DNA of 50,351 nt from Caenispirillum salinarum AK4 (GTDB lineage: Bacteria > Pseudomonadota > Alphaproteobacteria > Rhodospirillales > Rhodospirillaceae): the NCBI RefSeq assembly GCF_000315795.1, contig NZ_ANHY01000030.1, positions 1 through 50,351 of the forward strand, given 5' to 3'. Shown here piece by piece: positions 33,438-44,029 of the stretch. The position numbers were made by a program, and so were the translations under genes. The number at the start of each line of letters is the position of its first letter. Position 1 is the first letter of the stretch. The notes under the pieces were generated by a model that was not told the origin of the DNA, made no database searches, and saw only the letters and a program-made list of their open reading frames with translations.

Positions 33438-34109
33438 TCAAACACGGGCGTTGGAAACCGTCTGTTCGCGCAGGTGTTCCAGAAGCGCGCCCGTTTCGCT
33501 GATATGGATATCCGGAGCGCAATTCGCAAACTCCTGCGCATCCGGAGCCGCCGGCCGCAGAAGCACCGACCGGCATCCCGAGTCGCGGGCACACTGGATG
33601 TCCACCGGCATGTCCCCGACGAACCACACCACATGCTCCGCCGGGTCCACGCCCGACCCCTTCAGCGCCAGGTGCACGACATCGGTCGCCGGCTTGTCGC
33701 GCGGCGCGTCGCCGGCCCCCACCAGCCGGTGGAAATAGGGCGTCCAGCCCAGGTGGTCGGCCTCCTGCCGCAGATAGCGGCCGGTCTTGTTGGAGACGAC
33801 GGCCAGCAACACCCCCTCCTCCGCCAGGCCTTTCAGCAGGTCGGCGGCACCGGGCAGCGGACGGAGCATGTCGATGTGGACCTCGCCGAAGGTGCGGTAG
33901 AAAATTTCCGCCGCCTCCTCCCAGGCATCACCGAACAGCGCGGGGAAGGCCTCCCGCAGCGACCGCGCGATGCGCCGCTGGGCCTCTTCCTCGGTCCAGG
34001 GATCGTGCCCCATGGCCTCCAGGGTGGTGTTCATGGCCTTGATGATGCAGGGCCATGTGTCCACCAGTGTGTTGTCCCAGTCGAACAGGATGGCGTCAGG
34101 ACGCGACAT
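33438..34109 (-). CDS. HAD-superfamily phosphatase, phosphoglycolate-phosphatase-like
   Basis: A 223-residue HAD hydrolase. Motif [12 protein letters not shown] carries both aspartates, motif II is VVSNKTG, motif III the lysine in RDKPATD and motif [12 protein letters not shown]. The cap is helical as in Gph-type enzymes. It could clear 2-phosphoglycolate, which would fit the glycolate oxidase genes earlier in the window, but the substrate is not proven. The ATG at 34109 lies inside the end of dat (14-base overlap), so the two are translationally coupled. Confidence 0.8.
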   Translation of the reverse strand: MSRPDAILFDWDNTLVDTWPCIIKAMNTTLEAMGHDPWTEEEAQRRIARSLREAFPALFGDAWEEAAEIFYRTFGEVHIDMLRPLPGAADLLKGLAEEGVLLAVVSNKTGRYLRQEADHLGWTPYFHRLVGAGDAPRDKPATDVVHLALKGSGVDPAEHVVWFVGDMPVDIQCARDSGCRSVLLRPAAPDAQEFANCAPDIHISETGALLEHLREQTVSNARV

Positions 34110-34977
34110 GGGTCCACGCATCCGCCGGGATCGCGTTCAGGTGATCGTAGTAGAGGGCCCGCAGCCGGGTCGCCACGCTGCCCGGCTTGCCGTTGCCCAG
34201 CACCGCGTCGTCGATCTGCACCACCGGCATCACGAAGGCCGTGGTGCCCGAGACGAAGGCCTCGCGCGCCTGCTTGGCTTCCTCAAGCGAGAAGGCGCGC
34301 TCCTCCACCTCGATGCCGTTGGCGCGGGCCAGGTCCATGAGGGTGGCGCGGGTGATGCCGGGCAGGATTTCATGGCCGAGCGGGCGCGTCACCAGCCGGC
34401 CCTGCTGGTCGACGATCCAGGCGTTGGAGGCGCCCGCCTCGGTCACCATGCCGTCCTTGTCCACCTGGAAGACCTCGTAGCAGCCGGCCTCGGCGGCTTT
34501 CTGCTTGGCCATGGCGTTGGGCAGCAGGCCGATGGTCTTGATGTCGCGGCGCTTCCAGCGGATGTCCTCCACCGAGATCACCTTCACGCCGTCCTCGATC
34601 ACCTGCTTGCGGATGGCCGGCATGGGCCGCGCCGTCGCCACCATCGACGGCTTGATGCCCGGCGACCACGTATGGACGCGCGGCGCCTTGCCCCGGTTGA
34701 CCTGAAGGTAGACGATGCCGTCCGTCACCTTGTTCCGCCGCACCGTCTCACGCAGCACGTGGGCGAGCACCGGGCGGCTCATGGGCATGGGGATCTGCAG
34801 CTCCTTCAGGCCTGTCTCCAGCCGGTCGAAATGCCCGGCCAGGTCCACGGGGCGGCCCTTCCACACGGCGATCACCTCGTAGATGCCGTCGGCGAACTGG
34901 TGGCCCCGGTCCTCGATGTGCACCGAGGCCGCGCGGTGCGGCAGGTACCGGCCGTTGACGTAGGCGATGCGGGACAT
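34096..34977 (-). CDS. dat: D-amino-acid/branched-chain-type aminotransferase (PLP class IV)
   Basis: A 293-residue fold-type IV PLP enzyme. RGHQFADGIYEV is the N-terminal signature, the PLP lysine is in RRDIKTIGLLPNAMAKQKA, and EAGASNAWIVD and LPGITRATLMDLA mark the phosphate-binding region. The length and the DIK(T) pattern fit D-alanine aminotransferase, which makes D-amino acids for peptidoglycan; branched-chain aminotransferase is less likely. It follows trkA by 50 bases on the same strand and overlaps the HAD gene downstream. Confidence 0.85.
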   Translation of the reverse strand: MSRIAYVNGRYLPHRAASVHIEDRGHQFADGIYEVIAVWKGRPVDLAGHFDRLETGLKELQIPMPMSRPVLAHVLRETVRRNKVTDGIVYLQVNRGKAPRVHTWSPGIKPSMVATARPMPAIRKQVIEDGVKVISVEDIRWKRRDIKTIGLLPNAMAKQKAAEAGCYEVFQVDKDGMVTEAGASNAWIVDQQGRLVTRPLGHEILPGITRATLMDLARANGIEVEERAFSLEEAKQAREAFVSGTTAFVMPVVQIDDAVLGNGKPGSVATRLRALYYDHLNAIPADAWTHVAS

Positions 34978-35027
34978 GCGGAACGGTTCCTTCTAGCTGC
35001 TGCGACTTGAGACTGACCGAATGACGA

Positions 35028-36404
35028 TCAGAAATACTCCAGGCGGACGGAGAACATCTTCTCCACTTTCTTGACGGCCTCCTTGGCGGCAAACAGCACC
35101 ACGCGGTCGCCGCCCTTGACCACCGTGCCGCCGCGGGGGCTGATGACCTCGGCTCCGCGGACCACGGCCCCGATGATGACGCCGTTGGGCAGCTTCACGT
35201 CGCGCAAGGGCTTGCCGACAATGGACGATGTTTCCAGCGCGTCGGCCTCGATCATCTCGCCGAACCCTTCATGCAGGGAGTGTACGGCATGAATGCGGCC
35301 GCGGCGCACATGCTGGAGAATGTTCGACACCGTGATGGCGCGCGGATTGACCACCACGTCCACCCCCAGTGGGCTGACCAGGGCGTTGTAGGTGGTCTTG
35401 TTCAGCAGCGCGATGGCGCGCGAGGCCCCGGCCCGCTTGGCCAGCAGCGACGACAGGATGTTCACCTCGTCGTCGTCGGTGATGGCGACAACGGTTTCCA
35501 CATTGCCGATGCTGGCCTCGTCCAGGATCTCCGGGTCCAGCACATCGCCGTTGAGCACGATGGTACGGTTGAGCGTCTTGGCGACGAACTCGGCCCGCTC
35601 CTTGTCCTGCTCGATGACCTTGGCGCTGATCTCGGGGTGCTCGTTCTCAAGCTGCTGAGCCAGGAACAGGCCGATGTTGCCGCCGCCGAAAATGAGCACG
35701 CGCCGGGTTTCCTGCTCCTCGTGCCCGAAAGCCGCGAGCGCGCGGTCCATGTGGTCACGCGAGCACACGAAGTAGATTTCATCGCCCGGCAGCATCTGGT
35801 CGTCGGGCGATGGCACCATGGGCTTGTCGTCGCGCACGATGCCGACGATGACGATCTGCAGGTCGGGGAACAGCTGGGTGAGCTGGCGCAGCGGCGTGTG
35901 GACGACCGGCGTGTCTTCCGAACAGCGCACGCCCAGGACCTGCACCTTGCCCTCCACCAGCGGGATGATGTCGATGGCGCCGGGCACGCGCAGCCGGCGG
36001 GTGACGGCGCGGGCGACCTCGATCTCGGGGCTGATGATGACGTCGATGGGCATGTTCTCGCGCGAGAACAGGTTCGCCCAGATGGGTTGGAGGTAGGACT
36101 GGTTGCGGACGCGCGCGATCTTGGTCGGCACGGCGAACAGGCTGTGCGCCACCTGACAGGCGACCATGTTCACCTCGTCGGCCGCCGTGACCGCGATGAC
36201 CATGTCGGCGTCGGAGACGCCGGCCTGCTCCAGCACGTTGGGATGGCTGGCGTAGCCCAGCACGGCCTTCACGTCCAGGCCGTCGGAGATCTTGCGGATC
36301 AGGTCCGGGCGCTGGTCGATGACGGTGATGTCGTTGTTCTCGACGGCGAGGTAGCGGGCGATGTTGTACCCGACCTGACCGGCGCCGCAGATGATGACCT
36401 TCAT
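35028..36404 (-). CDS. trkA: Trk potassium transport regulator TrkA
   Basis: A 458-residue cytoplasmic protein with two tandem TrkA-N/TrkA-C units. The first NAD-binding loop is CGAGQVGYNIARYL and the second is FGGGNIGLFLAQQL, each followed by an acidic strand end (VIDQ, VIEQD). TrkA gates the TrkH/TrkG potassium channel in response to nucleotide. The ATG follows GGAGG. Its position after ntrX is conserved in many alphaproteobacteria; no trkH is seen here. Confidence 0.94.
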   Translation of the reverse strand: MKVIICGAGQVGYNIARYLAVENNDITVIDQRPDLIRKISDGLDVKAVLGYASHPNVLEQAGVSDADMVIAVTAADEVNMVACQVAHSLFAVPTKIARVRNQSYLQPIWANLFSRENMPIDVIISPEIEVARAVTRRLRVPGAIDIIPLVEGKVQVLGVRCSEDTPVVHTPLRQLTQLFPDLQIVIVGIVRDDKPMVPSPDDQMLPGDEIYFVCSRDHMDRALAAFGHEEQETRRVLIFGGGNIGLFLAQQLENEHPEISAKVIEQDKERAEFVAKTLNRTIVLNGDVLDPEILDEASIGNVETVVAITDDDEVNILSSLLAKRAGASRAIALLNKTTYNALVSPLGVDVVVNPRAITVSNILQHVRRGRIHAVHSLHEGFGEMIEADALETSSIVGKPLRDVKLPNGVIIGAVVRGAEVISPRGGTVVKGGDRVVLFAAKEAVKKVEKMFSVRLEYF

Positions 36405-36483
36405 GGTAGTCCTCCAGCCGGCCCGACCCTTGCGCGAAACGCGCGGAGAGGGGCGGCAGCAGTGTCGAAACGCGCCGGCGTGC

Positions 36484-37893
36484 CTAGCGCCTGGGCTCCT
36501 CGCCGCCGGCCGCCGGACCGCCGGTGACCCCCAGCGCCTTCAGCTTGCGGTGCAGGGCGCTGCGCTCCATGCCGACGAACTCGGCGGTGCGCGAGATGTT
36601 GCCGTTGAACCGCGTGACCTGGCTGATGAGGTACTCGCGCTCGAACATTTCGCGCGCCTCGCGCAGCGGCAGGGCCATGATCTGGCCCGAGTTTTCCAGC
36701 CGCAGCACTTCCGGCGTGATGGAGCCGATCTCGGCGGGCAGGTGCTCGGCGGTGATGGGCTGCGCCGGATCGCCGGGCGCCATGATCAACAGCCAGTCCA
36801 CCACGTTGCGCAACTGGCGCACGTTGCCCGGCCAGCCGTAGCTCTGCAGCGCCGCCATGGCATCCTCGCCGATTTCGCGCGGGGCCATGCCGGCGCCGCG
36901 GGCCGCCTGCTCCATGAAATGGCGCGCCAGCAGCGGAATGTCCTCGCGGCGGTCGCGCAGGTCCGGCATGCGGATGGGCACCACGTTCAGGCGGTAGTAC
37001 AGGTCCTCGCGGAACGCGCCTTCGGTGATGGCCTGTTGCAGGTCGCGGTTGCTTGCGGCGATGACGCGGACGTCCACCTCCACCCGCTTGGAGCCGCCGA
37101 CCCGCTCGAACGTCTGCTCCTGAAGGGCGCGGACGATCTTGCCCTGTGTTTCCAGCGGCATGTCGGCGACCTCGTCCAGCAGAAGGGTGCCGCCGTGGGC
37201 CTGCTCGAACAGGCCGATCTTGCGCCCGGTCAGGCCGTCAACGCCCGCTTCCACGCCGAACAGTTCCGGCTCCATGCGGTCGGGATGCATGGCGGCGCAG
37301 TTGACCACCACGAAGGGCATGTCGGCGCGCTTGGACTTGGCGTGGATCAGCCGGGCGGCCACCTCCTTGCCCGACCCCGGGGCACCGGTCAGCAGCACGC
37401 GCGAGCCTGTGGGCGCCACCCGGTCGATGGCCTGGCGCACCTGGGCGATGCCCGGCGAGCCGCCGACCAGTTCCGGCGGACCGCCGGCGCGCAGGCGCAG
37501 TTCCTCGTTCTCGCGCTTGAGGCTGGCGGCCTCCATGGCCCGTTCCACCAGCAGCAGCAGGCGGTCGGACTTGAAGGGCTTTTCGATGAAGTCGTAGGCG
37601 CCCAACTTGATGGCGGACACCGCAGTTTCGATGGTGCCGTGGCCGGAGATCATGACCACCGGCACCGTCGGGTGCTCGGCCTTGACCGTCTCCAGCACCT
37701 GAAGGCCGTCGATGCGGCTGCCCTCCAGCCAGATGTCCAGGATGACCATGGACGGCGCGCGGCGGCGGATTTCCTCCAGCGCCTCGTCGCCGTCGCCGGC
37801 CTCGCGCGGCTCATAGCCTTCATCCTCCAGGATGCCGGCCAGCAGCATGCGGATGTCTGACTCGTCGTCGACGATGAGGATGTCACGCGCCAT
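36484..37893 (-). CDS. ntrX: NtrX response regulator
   Basis: A 469-residue response regulator of the NtrC family: receiver domain with Asp10/Asp11 and phosphoacceptor Asp53, conserved Lys in IEKPFK; AAA+ domain with Walker A GAPGSGKE and Walker B GGTLLLDEV; C-terminal Fis-type helix-turn-helix NISRTAEFVGMERSALHRK. The sigma-54 contact loop GAFTGA is missing: the ELFG stretch continues GVEAGVDGLTGRKIG. NtrX proteins of other alphaproteobacteria share this, and may act without sigma-54. It overlaps ntrY by 11 bases. With NtrY it responds to nitrogen, redox or envelope cues. Confidence 0.94.
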   Translation of the reverse strand: MARDILIVDDESDIRMLLAGILEDEGYEPREAGDGDEALEEIRRRAPSMVILDIWLEGSRIDGLQVLETVKAEHPTVPVVMISGHGTIETAVSAIKLGAYDFIEKPFKSDRLLLLVERAMEAASLKRENEELRLRAGGPPELVGGSPGIAQVRQAIDRVAPTGSRVLLTGAPGSGKEVAARLIHAKSKRADMPFVVVNCAAMHPDRMEPELFGVEAGVDGLTGRKIGLFEQAHGGTLLLDEVADMPLETQGKIVRALQEQTFERVGGSKRVEVDVRVIAASNRDLQQAITEGAFREDLYYRLNVVPIRMPDLRDRREDIPLLARHFMEQAARGAGMAPREIGEDAMAALQSYGWPGNVRQLRNVVDWLLIMAPGDPAQPITAEHLPAEIGSITPEVLRLENSGQIMALPLREAREMFEREYLISQVTRFNGNISRTAEFVGMERSALHRKLKALGVTGGPAAGGEEPRR

Positions 37894-40246
37894 GGCTGTG
37901 TGTTCGAACGTCCGGTGAGGCAGAAGCAGAAACGGAAGGCCCGTCGGGCGGGGTAGCGGTCACGTCGGGCGCGCCGGCCGCGGCTGCGGCGGCACGCGCG
38001 GCGGGAAAGACCATGCTGATGCGAGCCCCGCCGTGCTCGCCGTCTTCCAATACCAAGTCGCCCCCGTGGTCTTCCAGGATTTTCTTGACGATGGCGAGCC
38101 CGAGGCCGGTGCCCTTGGTCCGGGTGGTGACATAGGGCTCGGTCAGCCGCGCCCGGTCCTCGCCCGTCGGCAGGCCCTTGCCGTTGTCTTCAACGGTGAC
38201 GGTCAGGGGGCCGCTGCCCGGATCTTCCGGTGCGTCCACGGACAGGCGGACCCAGCCTTTGGGAAGCGCCTCGCCTTCGCCCGGTTTGTCCCGTCCCTCA
38301 ACGGCTTCCGCCGCGTTCTTCAGAAGGTTTGTCAGCGCCTGCCCCACCTGCCGCGAGTCGCACTCCAGCGGCACGCGGTGGCTCGGCAGGTCGAGCGTGA
38401 AGTCGATGGCCGGATGCGCCGTGCGCTGCGAGAACACGGCATGGCGGACCAGTTCCACCATGTTCTCGGCCTTCATCACCGGCTGGGGCATGCGGGCGAA
38501 GGCGGAAAATTCATCGACCATCTGGCCGATGTCGCCAACGTGGCGGACGATGGTGTCGGTCAGCTTGGAGAACGTCTCGCCGTCCTCCGTCACCTGCTTG
38601 AGGTATTTGCGCTTGAGCCGCTCCGCCGAAAGCTGGATCGGCGTCAGCGGGTTCTTGATCTCGTGCGCGATGCGCCGCGCCACGTCCGCCCAGGCGGCCT
38701 TGCGCTGGGCGCTTTGCAGTTCGGTGATGTCGTCGAAGGTCAGCACATGACCAACCACCTGCCCGTCCATTTCCTCGGCCGTCACCCGCACGAGCAGGGT
38801 CAGCGGCCGGTTGCCCCGGCGCACGACGATTTCGCGCTGGAGCGTGCGGTCGGGACGCTGGGCGACCTCGTCCATCAACTCCGCGAATTCGGGGATGGCC
38901 TCGCCCACCGGCCAGCCGGACCAGGCGTGCAGGTCGGTGTGCAGCAGCATGCCCGCACCGCGGTTGGGCAGGGTGATGCGCCCTTCCGCATCGGTGCCGA
39001 TGACGCCGGCCGAAACGCCTTCCAGCACCGTTTCCGTGAACCGCCGGCGCTCGTCCAACTCGCGGTTGGTCAGCGTCAGGCGGTGGTGCTGGTTGGCGAT
39101 CTGGCTGGTCATGCGGTTGAAGGCGCGGCCCAGCGAGGCCACCTCGTCGCTGGCGGCGATCTCGGGCACGCGGACCGAGAGGTCGCCGCCCCGGACCCGT
39201 TCGGCCGCGTTGATGAGCGCCACGATGGGGCTCGCCAGCCGGGTCGCCAGGGTCAGGCCGACCCAGACGGCGGCCAGCAGCAGCAGCATGGCGACGATCA
39301 TGAAGATCAGCGCGAATGTGATCTCCAGTCCCGACTGCTGGCCCTGAAGGGTCTTGTACTCCGAGACGGCCTTCTCGGTCGCCTCCATGTGATTGATGAC
39401 CTGCGGATCGACGAAACGCCCGACATACAGGTAGGACGCCGGCGTCGTGTCCAGCCGCACCAGCGCCCGGACGCGGTCGTCGGTTTCGCCGGTCAGGACG
39501 GCCACCTCGCCGTTGTTGGCCCGCTCCAGCGCCCAGAAGGGCACATCCTCGAACTGCAGGGCGAAGGTGAAGCCGGCACGGGCGAACACCTTGCCGTCGG
39601 GCGAGAACATGATCGCTTCCGACAGGCCGCGGATGGAGGCCTGCGCCTCCAGGAACCGCTCAAGCTGCTGCGTCGACCGGGCAAGCTGCGTCCACTGCCG
39701 GTTGATGTCGGATGCCACCGAAAGCACCTCGCCGGCCACCGCCTGGCGGTGCTCCTCCATGTAGGCGCGCGCTACGGCCTGGCTTTCATCCAGCGCCGTG
39801 CGCACCCGCTCGCCGAACCATGTCTGGACGCCCAGATTGAAGAACAGGGCGGAGAAGATGGCGACCAGCACCGTCGGCGTCACCGCCACGGCCGAGAACA
39901 GCAGCACCAGCCGCACGTGCAGGCGCGAGCCCGCCGTCCCGGAGCGATGCTCCAGCCACACGCGCACGATGCGGCGCACGACGATGACCGTCAGCACCAG
40001 CAAAAGCACCAGGTCCGCCATCAGCAGCAGGTAGAGCGTGTTGCTCTCCGCCGCCGAGGTGCCCTGGTCGGTCATCACCACATAGGTGCCGGCGCCCGAG
40101 GCGATGGCGGCCAGCGTCAACAGGATCGCCAGCCGCCGGCCCAGGTTGACGTGCCGCGCCCACAAGCCCAGGCGCAGGAAGGTGCGCTTGAGCGTCACCC
40201 GCGAGGCCGAGGACGTGGACGGGGCGGAGGTCGGGTCACTGCTCAC
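37883..40246 (-). CDS. ntrY: NtrY membrane sensor histidine kinase
   Basis: A 787-residue sensor kinase. Transmembrane helices lie at about 38-56, 70-90, 109-138 and 309-332, with a periplasmic sensor region between the last two. A HAMP domain (about 330-385), a PAS domain (about 405-510), HisKA with His528 in [15 protein letters not shown], and an HATPase domain (NLLKNAAEAV; DNGKGLP; GTGLGLAIV) follow. It phosphorylates NtrX. The start is GTG at 40246 behind GGGAG. It lies 40 bases after ntrC on the same strand. The last 40 residues are Ala/Pro/Ser-rich. Confidence 0.94.
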   Translation of the reverse strand: MSSDPTSAPSTSSASRVTLKRTFLRLGLWARHVNLGRRLAILLTLAAIASGAGTYVVMTDQGTSAAESNTLYLLLMADLVLLLVLTVIVVRRIVRVWLEHRSGTAGSRLHVRLVLLFSAVAVTPTVLVAIFSALFFNLGVQTWFGERVRTALDESQAVARAYMEEHRQAVAGEVLSVASDINRQWTQLARSTQQLERFLEAQASIRGLSEAIMFSPDGKVFARAGFTFALQFEDVPFWALERANNGEVAVLTGETDDRVRALVRLDTTPASYLYVGRFVDPQVINHMEATEKAVSEYKTLQGQQSGLEITFALIFMIVAMLLLLAAVWVGLTLATRLASPIVALINAAERVRGGDLSVRVPEIAASDEVASLGRAFNRMTSQIANQHHRLTLTNRELDERRRFTETVLEGVSAGVIGTDAEGRITLPNRGAGMLLHTDLHAWSGWPVGEAIPEFAELMDEVAQRPDRTLQREIVVRRGNRPLTLLVRVTAEEMDGQVVGHVLTFDDITELQSAQRKAAWADVARRIAHEIKNPLTPIQLSAERLKRKYLKQVTEDGETFSKLTDTIVRHVGDIGQMVDEFSAFARMPQPVMKAENMVELVRHAVFSQRTAHPAIDFTLDLPSHRVPLECDSRQVGQALTNLLKNAAEAVEGRDKPGEGEALPKGWVRLSVDAPEDPGSGPLTVTVEDNGKGLPTGEDRARLTEPYVTTRTKGTGLGLAIVKKILEDHGGDLVLEDGEHGGARISMVFPAARAAAAAAGAPDVTATPPDGPSVSASASPDVRTHSHGA

Positions 40247-40286
40247 GGTCTGGCTCCCGAAGCGGCACCGGCGGGCCGGCGGCGCC

Positions 40287-41738
40287 TCACTTCATGCCGC
40301 GCACGACGGAAATGTCGAGATCGCGGATCTTCTTGCGCAGGGTGTTGCGGTTCAGCCCCAGCACCTGGGCGGCGCGGATCTGGTTGCCGCGCGTGCTCTC
40401 CAGCGTCAGCGCCAGCAGCGGCCGCTCGATCTCGCGCAGCACGCGATCGTAGAGCCCCGGCGGCGGCAGGCCGTCGGAGTGGGCGCCGAAGTACTCGCGC
40501 AGGTGCCGCTCCACCATGTCGGACAGGCCCTCGGCATCGTGGCCGTTGCCGTTGCTGGCGGCGGGCGCGGTGGAGGCGGCGGCGAGTTCCTGCTCGATCA
40601 CCTCGACCCCGATGACCTCTTGCGAGTACAGGGCGGCCAGGCGGCGCATGAGGTTTTCCAGCTCGCGCACGTTTCCCGGCCAGCGGTGGCGCTTCAGGCG
40701 CTCCACGGCGGCGGGCTCCAGCGTCTTGGGCGGCAGGCCCTCCCCGGTCACCTGCGTCAGGAAATGGCTGGCGAGTTCCGGAATGTCCTCGCTGCGCTCG
40801 CGCAGGGGGGGCAGGCGGATGGGCACCACGTTCAGGCGGTAGAACAGGTCCTCGCGGAACAGGCCCTGGCGGATGAGTTGCTGCAGGTCGCGGTGGGTGG
40901 CGGCGACGATCCGCACATTGGCGCGGATGCTGGTGCGCCCGCCGACCGTCGTGTACTCGCCCTCCTGCAGCACGCGCAAAAGCCGCGTCTGGGCCTCCGG
41001 GGGCATGTCGCCGATCTCGTCCAGGAACAGCGTGCCGCCCTCGGCCTGCTCGAAGCGGCCCTGCGCGCGGGCCGTGGCGCCGGTGAACGAGCCCTTCTCG
41101 TGGCCGAACAGCTCGCTCTCGATCAGTTCGCGCGGGATGGCGGCCATGTTGACGGCGACGAAGGGCCCGTTGCGGCGCTTGCCGTAGTCGTGCAGGGCGC
41201 GCGCCACCAGTTCCTTGCCGGTGCCCGACTCGCCGTTGATCATCACCGTCAGGTCGGTGGTCATGAGGCGCGCGAGCGTGCGGTAGATTTCCTGCATGGC
41301 CGTGGAGCGGCCGATGAGGGGCAGCGCCTCTTCGTCGTCGGCGGCCACCGACGCTCCGGTCGTGCTGGGCTTGGGCAGGCTGATCGCGCGGTTGACCACG
41401 TTGACCAGCTCGGTCAGGTCGAAGGGCTTGGGCAGGTACTCGAACGCGCCGCGCTCGGTCGCCTTCACCGCCGTCAGCAGGGTGTTCTGCGCCGACATGA
41501 CGATGATGCGCATGTCGGGACGGATCTTCTTGATGCGCGGGATCAGGTCCAGGCCGTTCTCGTCGGGCATGACCACGTCGGTAATGACCAGGTCGCCCTC
41601 GCCGTCCGACACCCAGCGCCACAGAGTGGCGGCGTTGCCCGTGGTGCGCACGTCATAGCCCGCGCGCCCCAGCGCCTGGCTGAGGACGGTGCGGATTCCG
41701 TGGTCGTCGTCGGCGACGAGGATGGTCGAGGGTGTCAT
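40287..41738 (-). CDS. ntrC: NtrC nitrogen response regulator
   Basis: A 483-residue sigma-54 activator. The receiver domain has Asp10-12 and Asp54, with LPKPFD after it; the AAA+ domain has GESGTGKE, the intact sigma-54 loop GSFTGA in [15 protein letters not shown] and [12 protein letters not shown]; the C-terminal Fis-type helix-turn-helix is [19 protein letters not shown]. It should activate nitrogen-assimilation promoters when phosphorylated by NtrB. The ATG at 41738 overlaps the ntrB stop by 4 bases. A longer frame exists upstream but is antisense-like coding overlap with ntrB. Confidence 0.95.
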   Translation of the reverse strand: MTPSTILVADDDHGIRTVLSQALGRAGYDVRTTGNAATLWRWVSDGEGDLVITDVVMPDENGLDLIPRIKKIRPDMRIIVMSAQNTLLTAVKATERGAFEYLPKPFDLTELVNVVNRAISLPKPSTTGASVAADDEEALPLIGRSTAMQEIYRTLARLMTTDLTVMINGESGTGKELVARALHDYGKRRNGPFVAVNMAAIPRELIESELFGHEKGSFTGATARAQGRFEQAEGGTLFLDEIGDMPPEAQTRLLRVLQEGEYTTVGGRTSIRANVRIVAATHRDLQQLIRQGLFREDLFYRLNVVPIRLPPLRERSEDIPELASHFLTQVTGEGLPPKTLEPAAVERLKRHRWPGNVRELENLMRRLAALYSQEVIGVEVIEQELAAASTAPAASNGNGHDAEGLSDMVERHLREYFGAHSDGLPPPGLYDRVLREIERPLLALTLESTRGNQIRAAQVLGLNRNTLRKKIRDLDISVVRGMK

Positions 41739-42889
41739 GGGGTCGGCGTGCTCTTCTTGCGGCCGTCGCGGCGGCCGGTGGTCATGATGGGCAGCATCAC
41801 CTTGAAGACGGTGCGCCGCGGCTGGCTGTCGAACTCGATGATGCCGCCGTGGTCGTTGACGATCTTCGCCACCAGCGCGAGGCCCAGGCCCGAGCCCTTC
41901 GGCTTGGTGGAGACGAACGGGTCGAACAGGTGCTGCCGCAGGTCTTCCGGGATGCCCTCGCCGTTGTCCTGGATGGACACGACAAGCGGCAGGTTCATGC
42001 GGGTCCGCGAGCCGGGAACGGCGACGCGCACGCCATGCTGATAGCCGGTGGACAGGATCACCTCGCCGCCCTGCTCGGGCGCGGCCTCGACAGCGTTCTT
42101 CACCAGGTTGAGGAACACCTGAACCAGCTGGTCGCGATCGCCCGGCACCGGCGGCAGCGACGGGTCGTAGTGCTCGATGAAGCGCACGCTCTTGCCGAAG
42201 CCGTTCTCGGCCACGCGGCGCACGTGCTCCATCACCTGGTGGATGTTCACCGGTTCGCGCTGGGGCGGACGGGTATCGGAGAACACCTCCATGCGCTCCA
42301 CCAGCTTGACGATGCGGTCGGCCTCGTCGGTGATGAGGCGGGTGAGCACGCGGTCGTCCTCGGACCCGCTCTGCTCCAGAAGCTGGGCGGCGCCGCGGAT
42401 GCCCGACAGCGGATTCTTGATCTCGTGCGCCAGCAGCGCCGACATGGCCGAGACCGACCGCGCGGCATTGCGATGCCCCATCTGCTGGCCGATGCGGATG
42501 GCGAGCGTCTGCTCCACCAGCGCCAGAACCACCCAGCCGACACGCTCGGCCACCGGCGTCGCCTGCACGGTGACGGTGCGCAGGCCCGTGCGCGGGCTGT
42601 CGAGCGTAACGCCGTGTTCCGAGACGCCGTAGTTGTCCTCGCTGACCACCTGCACCAGGCCGACGATGGGGCTGTCGCCGGGCAGGAACTCGGTCAGCGG
42701 ATGTCCGCACAGGCTGTTGGAGCCCAGGTGGAACAGCTGTTCCGTGGCGGTGTTCACCTGGCGGATGATGCCCTTGTCGTCCAGCACCATGACGGCGGTG
42801 GGCAGGGTATTCAGGACCGATGAGGGGTCGAGCGGCTGGGCATTGCGGCCGCCCTTGGTGGCGTTCTTCAGCACGTTCAGTCTGACCAT
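41735..42889 (-). CDS. ntrB: NtrB nitrogen sensor kinase/phosphatase
   Basis: A 384-residue soluble kinase. A PAS domain (about 20-130) precedes HisKA with His155 in [22 protein letters not shown] (in part) and the HATPase domain with [20 protein letters not shown] and GSGLGLALV. It phosphorylates or dephosphorylates NtrC under control of PII proteins. The ATG shares one base with the dusB stop (TGATG), and its stop overlaps the ntrC start by 4 bases, so dusB, ntrB and ntrC are translationally coupled. Confidence 0.95.
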   Translation of the reverse strand: MVRLNVLKNATKGGRNAQPLDPSSVLNTLPTAVMVLDDKGIIRQVNTATEQLFHLGSNSLCGHPLTEFLPGDSPIVGLVQVVSEDNYGVSEHGVTLDSPRTGLRTVTVQATPVAERVGWVVLALVEQTLAIRIGQQMGHRNAARSVSAMSALLAHEIKNPLSGIRGAAQLLEQSGSEDDRVLTRLITDEADRIVKLVERMEVFSDTRPPQREPVNIHQVMEHVRRVAENGFGKSVRFIEHYDPSLPPVPGDRDQLVQVFLNLVKNAVEAAPEQGGEVILSTGYQHGVRVAVPGSRTRMNLPLVVSIQDNGEGIPEDLRQHLFDPFVSTKPKGSGLGLALVAKIVNDHGGIIEFDSQPRRTVFKVMLPIMTTGRRDGRKKSTPTP

Positions 42890-43899
42890 CAGGCGGCCGC
42901 CTTCGCGCGGGCCGCGGTGTCGTAAAGGGCGTCGATCTCGGCCCGCACGGCGTCGGCATCCTCCAGCACGTTGACGCGCTCGCGGAAGGCGTTGCCACCG
43001 GGCAGCCCGGTCGTATACCAGGCAATGTGCTTGCGCGCCACGCGGATGCCCTTGTAGCCGCCGTAATGGTCCAGCAGGGCATCCAGGTGCTCCAGCAGCA
43101 CCGCCCGCTGCTCGGCCAGCGGCGGGTCGGGGCGGCGCTGGCCGGTCGCCAGGAAATGCGCCACCTGCCCAAGGAACCACGGCCGCCCCTGGCAGCCGCG
43201 CCCGATCATCACGCCGGCCGCGCCCGAGGCGGTCATCAGCCCGGCGGCATCGTCCAGGCTTTCCACGTCGCCGTTGCCGATGACGGGGATGGAGACAGCC
43301 TCCACGGTCGCCCGGATGGCGCCCCAGTCGGCCGACCCCTTGTACATCTGGTTGCGGGTGCGGCCGTGAACGGTGACCATCGCCAGCCCCTCTTCCTGGG
43401 CGATGCGGGCGAGGCGGGGGGCGTTCAGACAGTCGTGATCCCACCCCAGCCGCATCTTCACCGTCACCGGCACGGCCGGGTCCACGGCCTTGCGCACGGC
43501 GGCCATGATGCGCCCGGCCAGCGCTTCGTCGCGCATGAGGGCGGAGCCCGCATAGCCCTTGACCACCTTCTTGACGGGACAGCCCATGTTGATGTCGATG
43601 AGCGCCGCGCCACGGTCGACGTTCATGCGGGCGGCCTCGGCCATCACCTCGGGCTCGTTGCCGGCCAGCTGGACGGCCATGGGGTGTTCGTCGCCGCAGG
43701 CCGTGGACATGCGGAGCGTATCGGCGTGGGCGCGGATCATCTGGGCGCTGGCGATCATCTCCGAGAACACCAGCCCGGCGCCGAACCGCTTGACCAGCCG
43801 GCGGAACGGCTGGTCCGTCACGCCCGACATGGGCGCCAGCAGAACGGGGTTGGCGACGGTCAGCGGACCGATGCGCAAGGGAAAGGCAACTGCGGTCAT
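42889..43899 (-). CDS. dusB: tRNA-dihydrouridine synthase DusB (NifR3)
   Basis: A 336-residue flavoenzyme that reduces uridines in tRNA D-loops. [20 protein letters not shown] is the FMN-binding start, [12 protein letters not shown] carries the catalytic cysteine, and [14 protein letters not shown] and VIGNGDV complete the TIM-barrel motifs. The gene was called nifR3 for its constant place before ntrB. The start at 43899 is preceded by GAGAG; alternative ATGs upstream lack one. First gene of the ntr run. Confidence 0.95.
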   Translation of the reverse strand: MTAVAFPLRIGPLTVANPVLLAPMSGVTDQPFRRLVKRFGAGLVFSEMIASAQMIRAHADTLRMSTACGDEHPMAVQLAGNEPEVMAEAARMNVDRGAALIDINMGCPVKKVVKGYAGSALMRDEALAGRIMAAVRKAVDPAVPVTVKMRLGWDHDCLNAPRLARIAQEEGLAMVTVHGRTRNQMYKGSADWGAIRATVEAVSIPVIGNGDVESLDDAAGLMTASGAAGVMIGRGCQGRPWFLGQVAHFLATGQRRPDPPLAEQRAVLLEHLDALLDHYGGYKGIRVARKHIAWYTTGLPGGNAFRERVNVLEDADAVRAEIDALYDTAARAKAAA

Positions 43900-44029
43900 G
43901 CGAACTCTCGGGCTCCGGGGAGCCATGGCCGGATGAAACAAACCTGCATAATAATTAGGCACACCGCCCACCGCAACAGCAAAGAGGCGGCCGGGTGCAC
44001 AATATCATGCCGGATGGTGTGCGAGGGTG

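Noticed and set aside
38033-40615. Long plus-strand open frame antisense to ntrY/ntrC
   Set aside because: Antisense shadow; no recognisable domain, while NtrY and NtrC have all kinase and AAA+ motifs.
40287-43172. 961-codon minus-strand frame as a fusion of ntrB-like and ntrC
   Set aside because: The upstream two-fifths is an out-of-frame reading of ntrB and dusB. NtrC begins at 41738, where [12 protein letters not shown] matches the receiver start.
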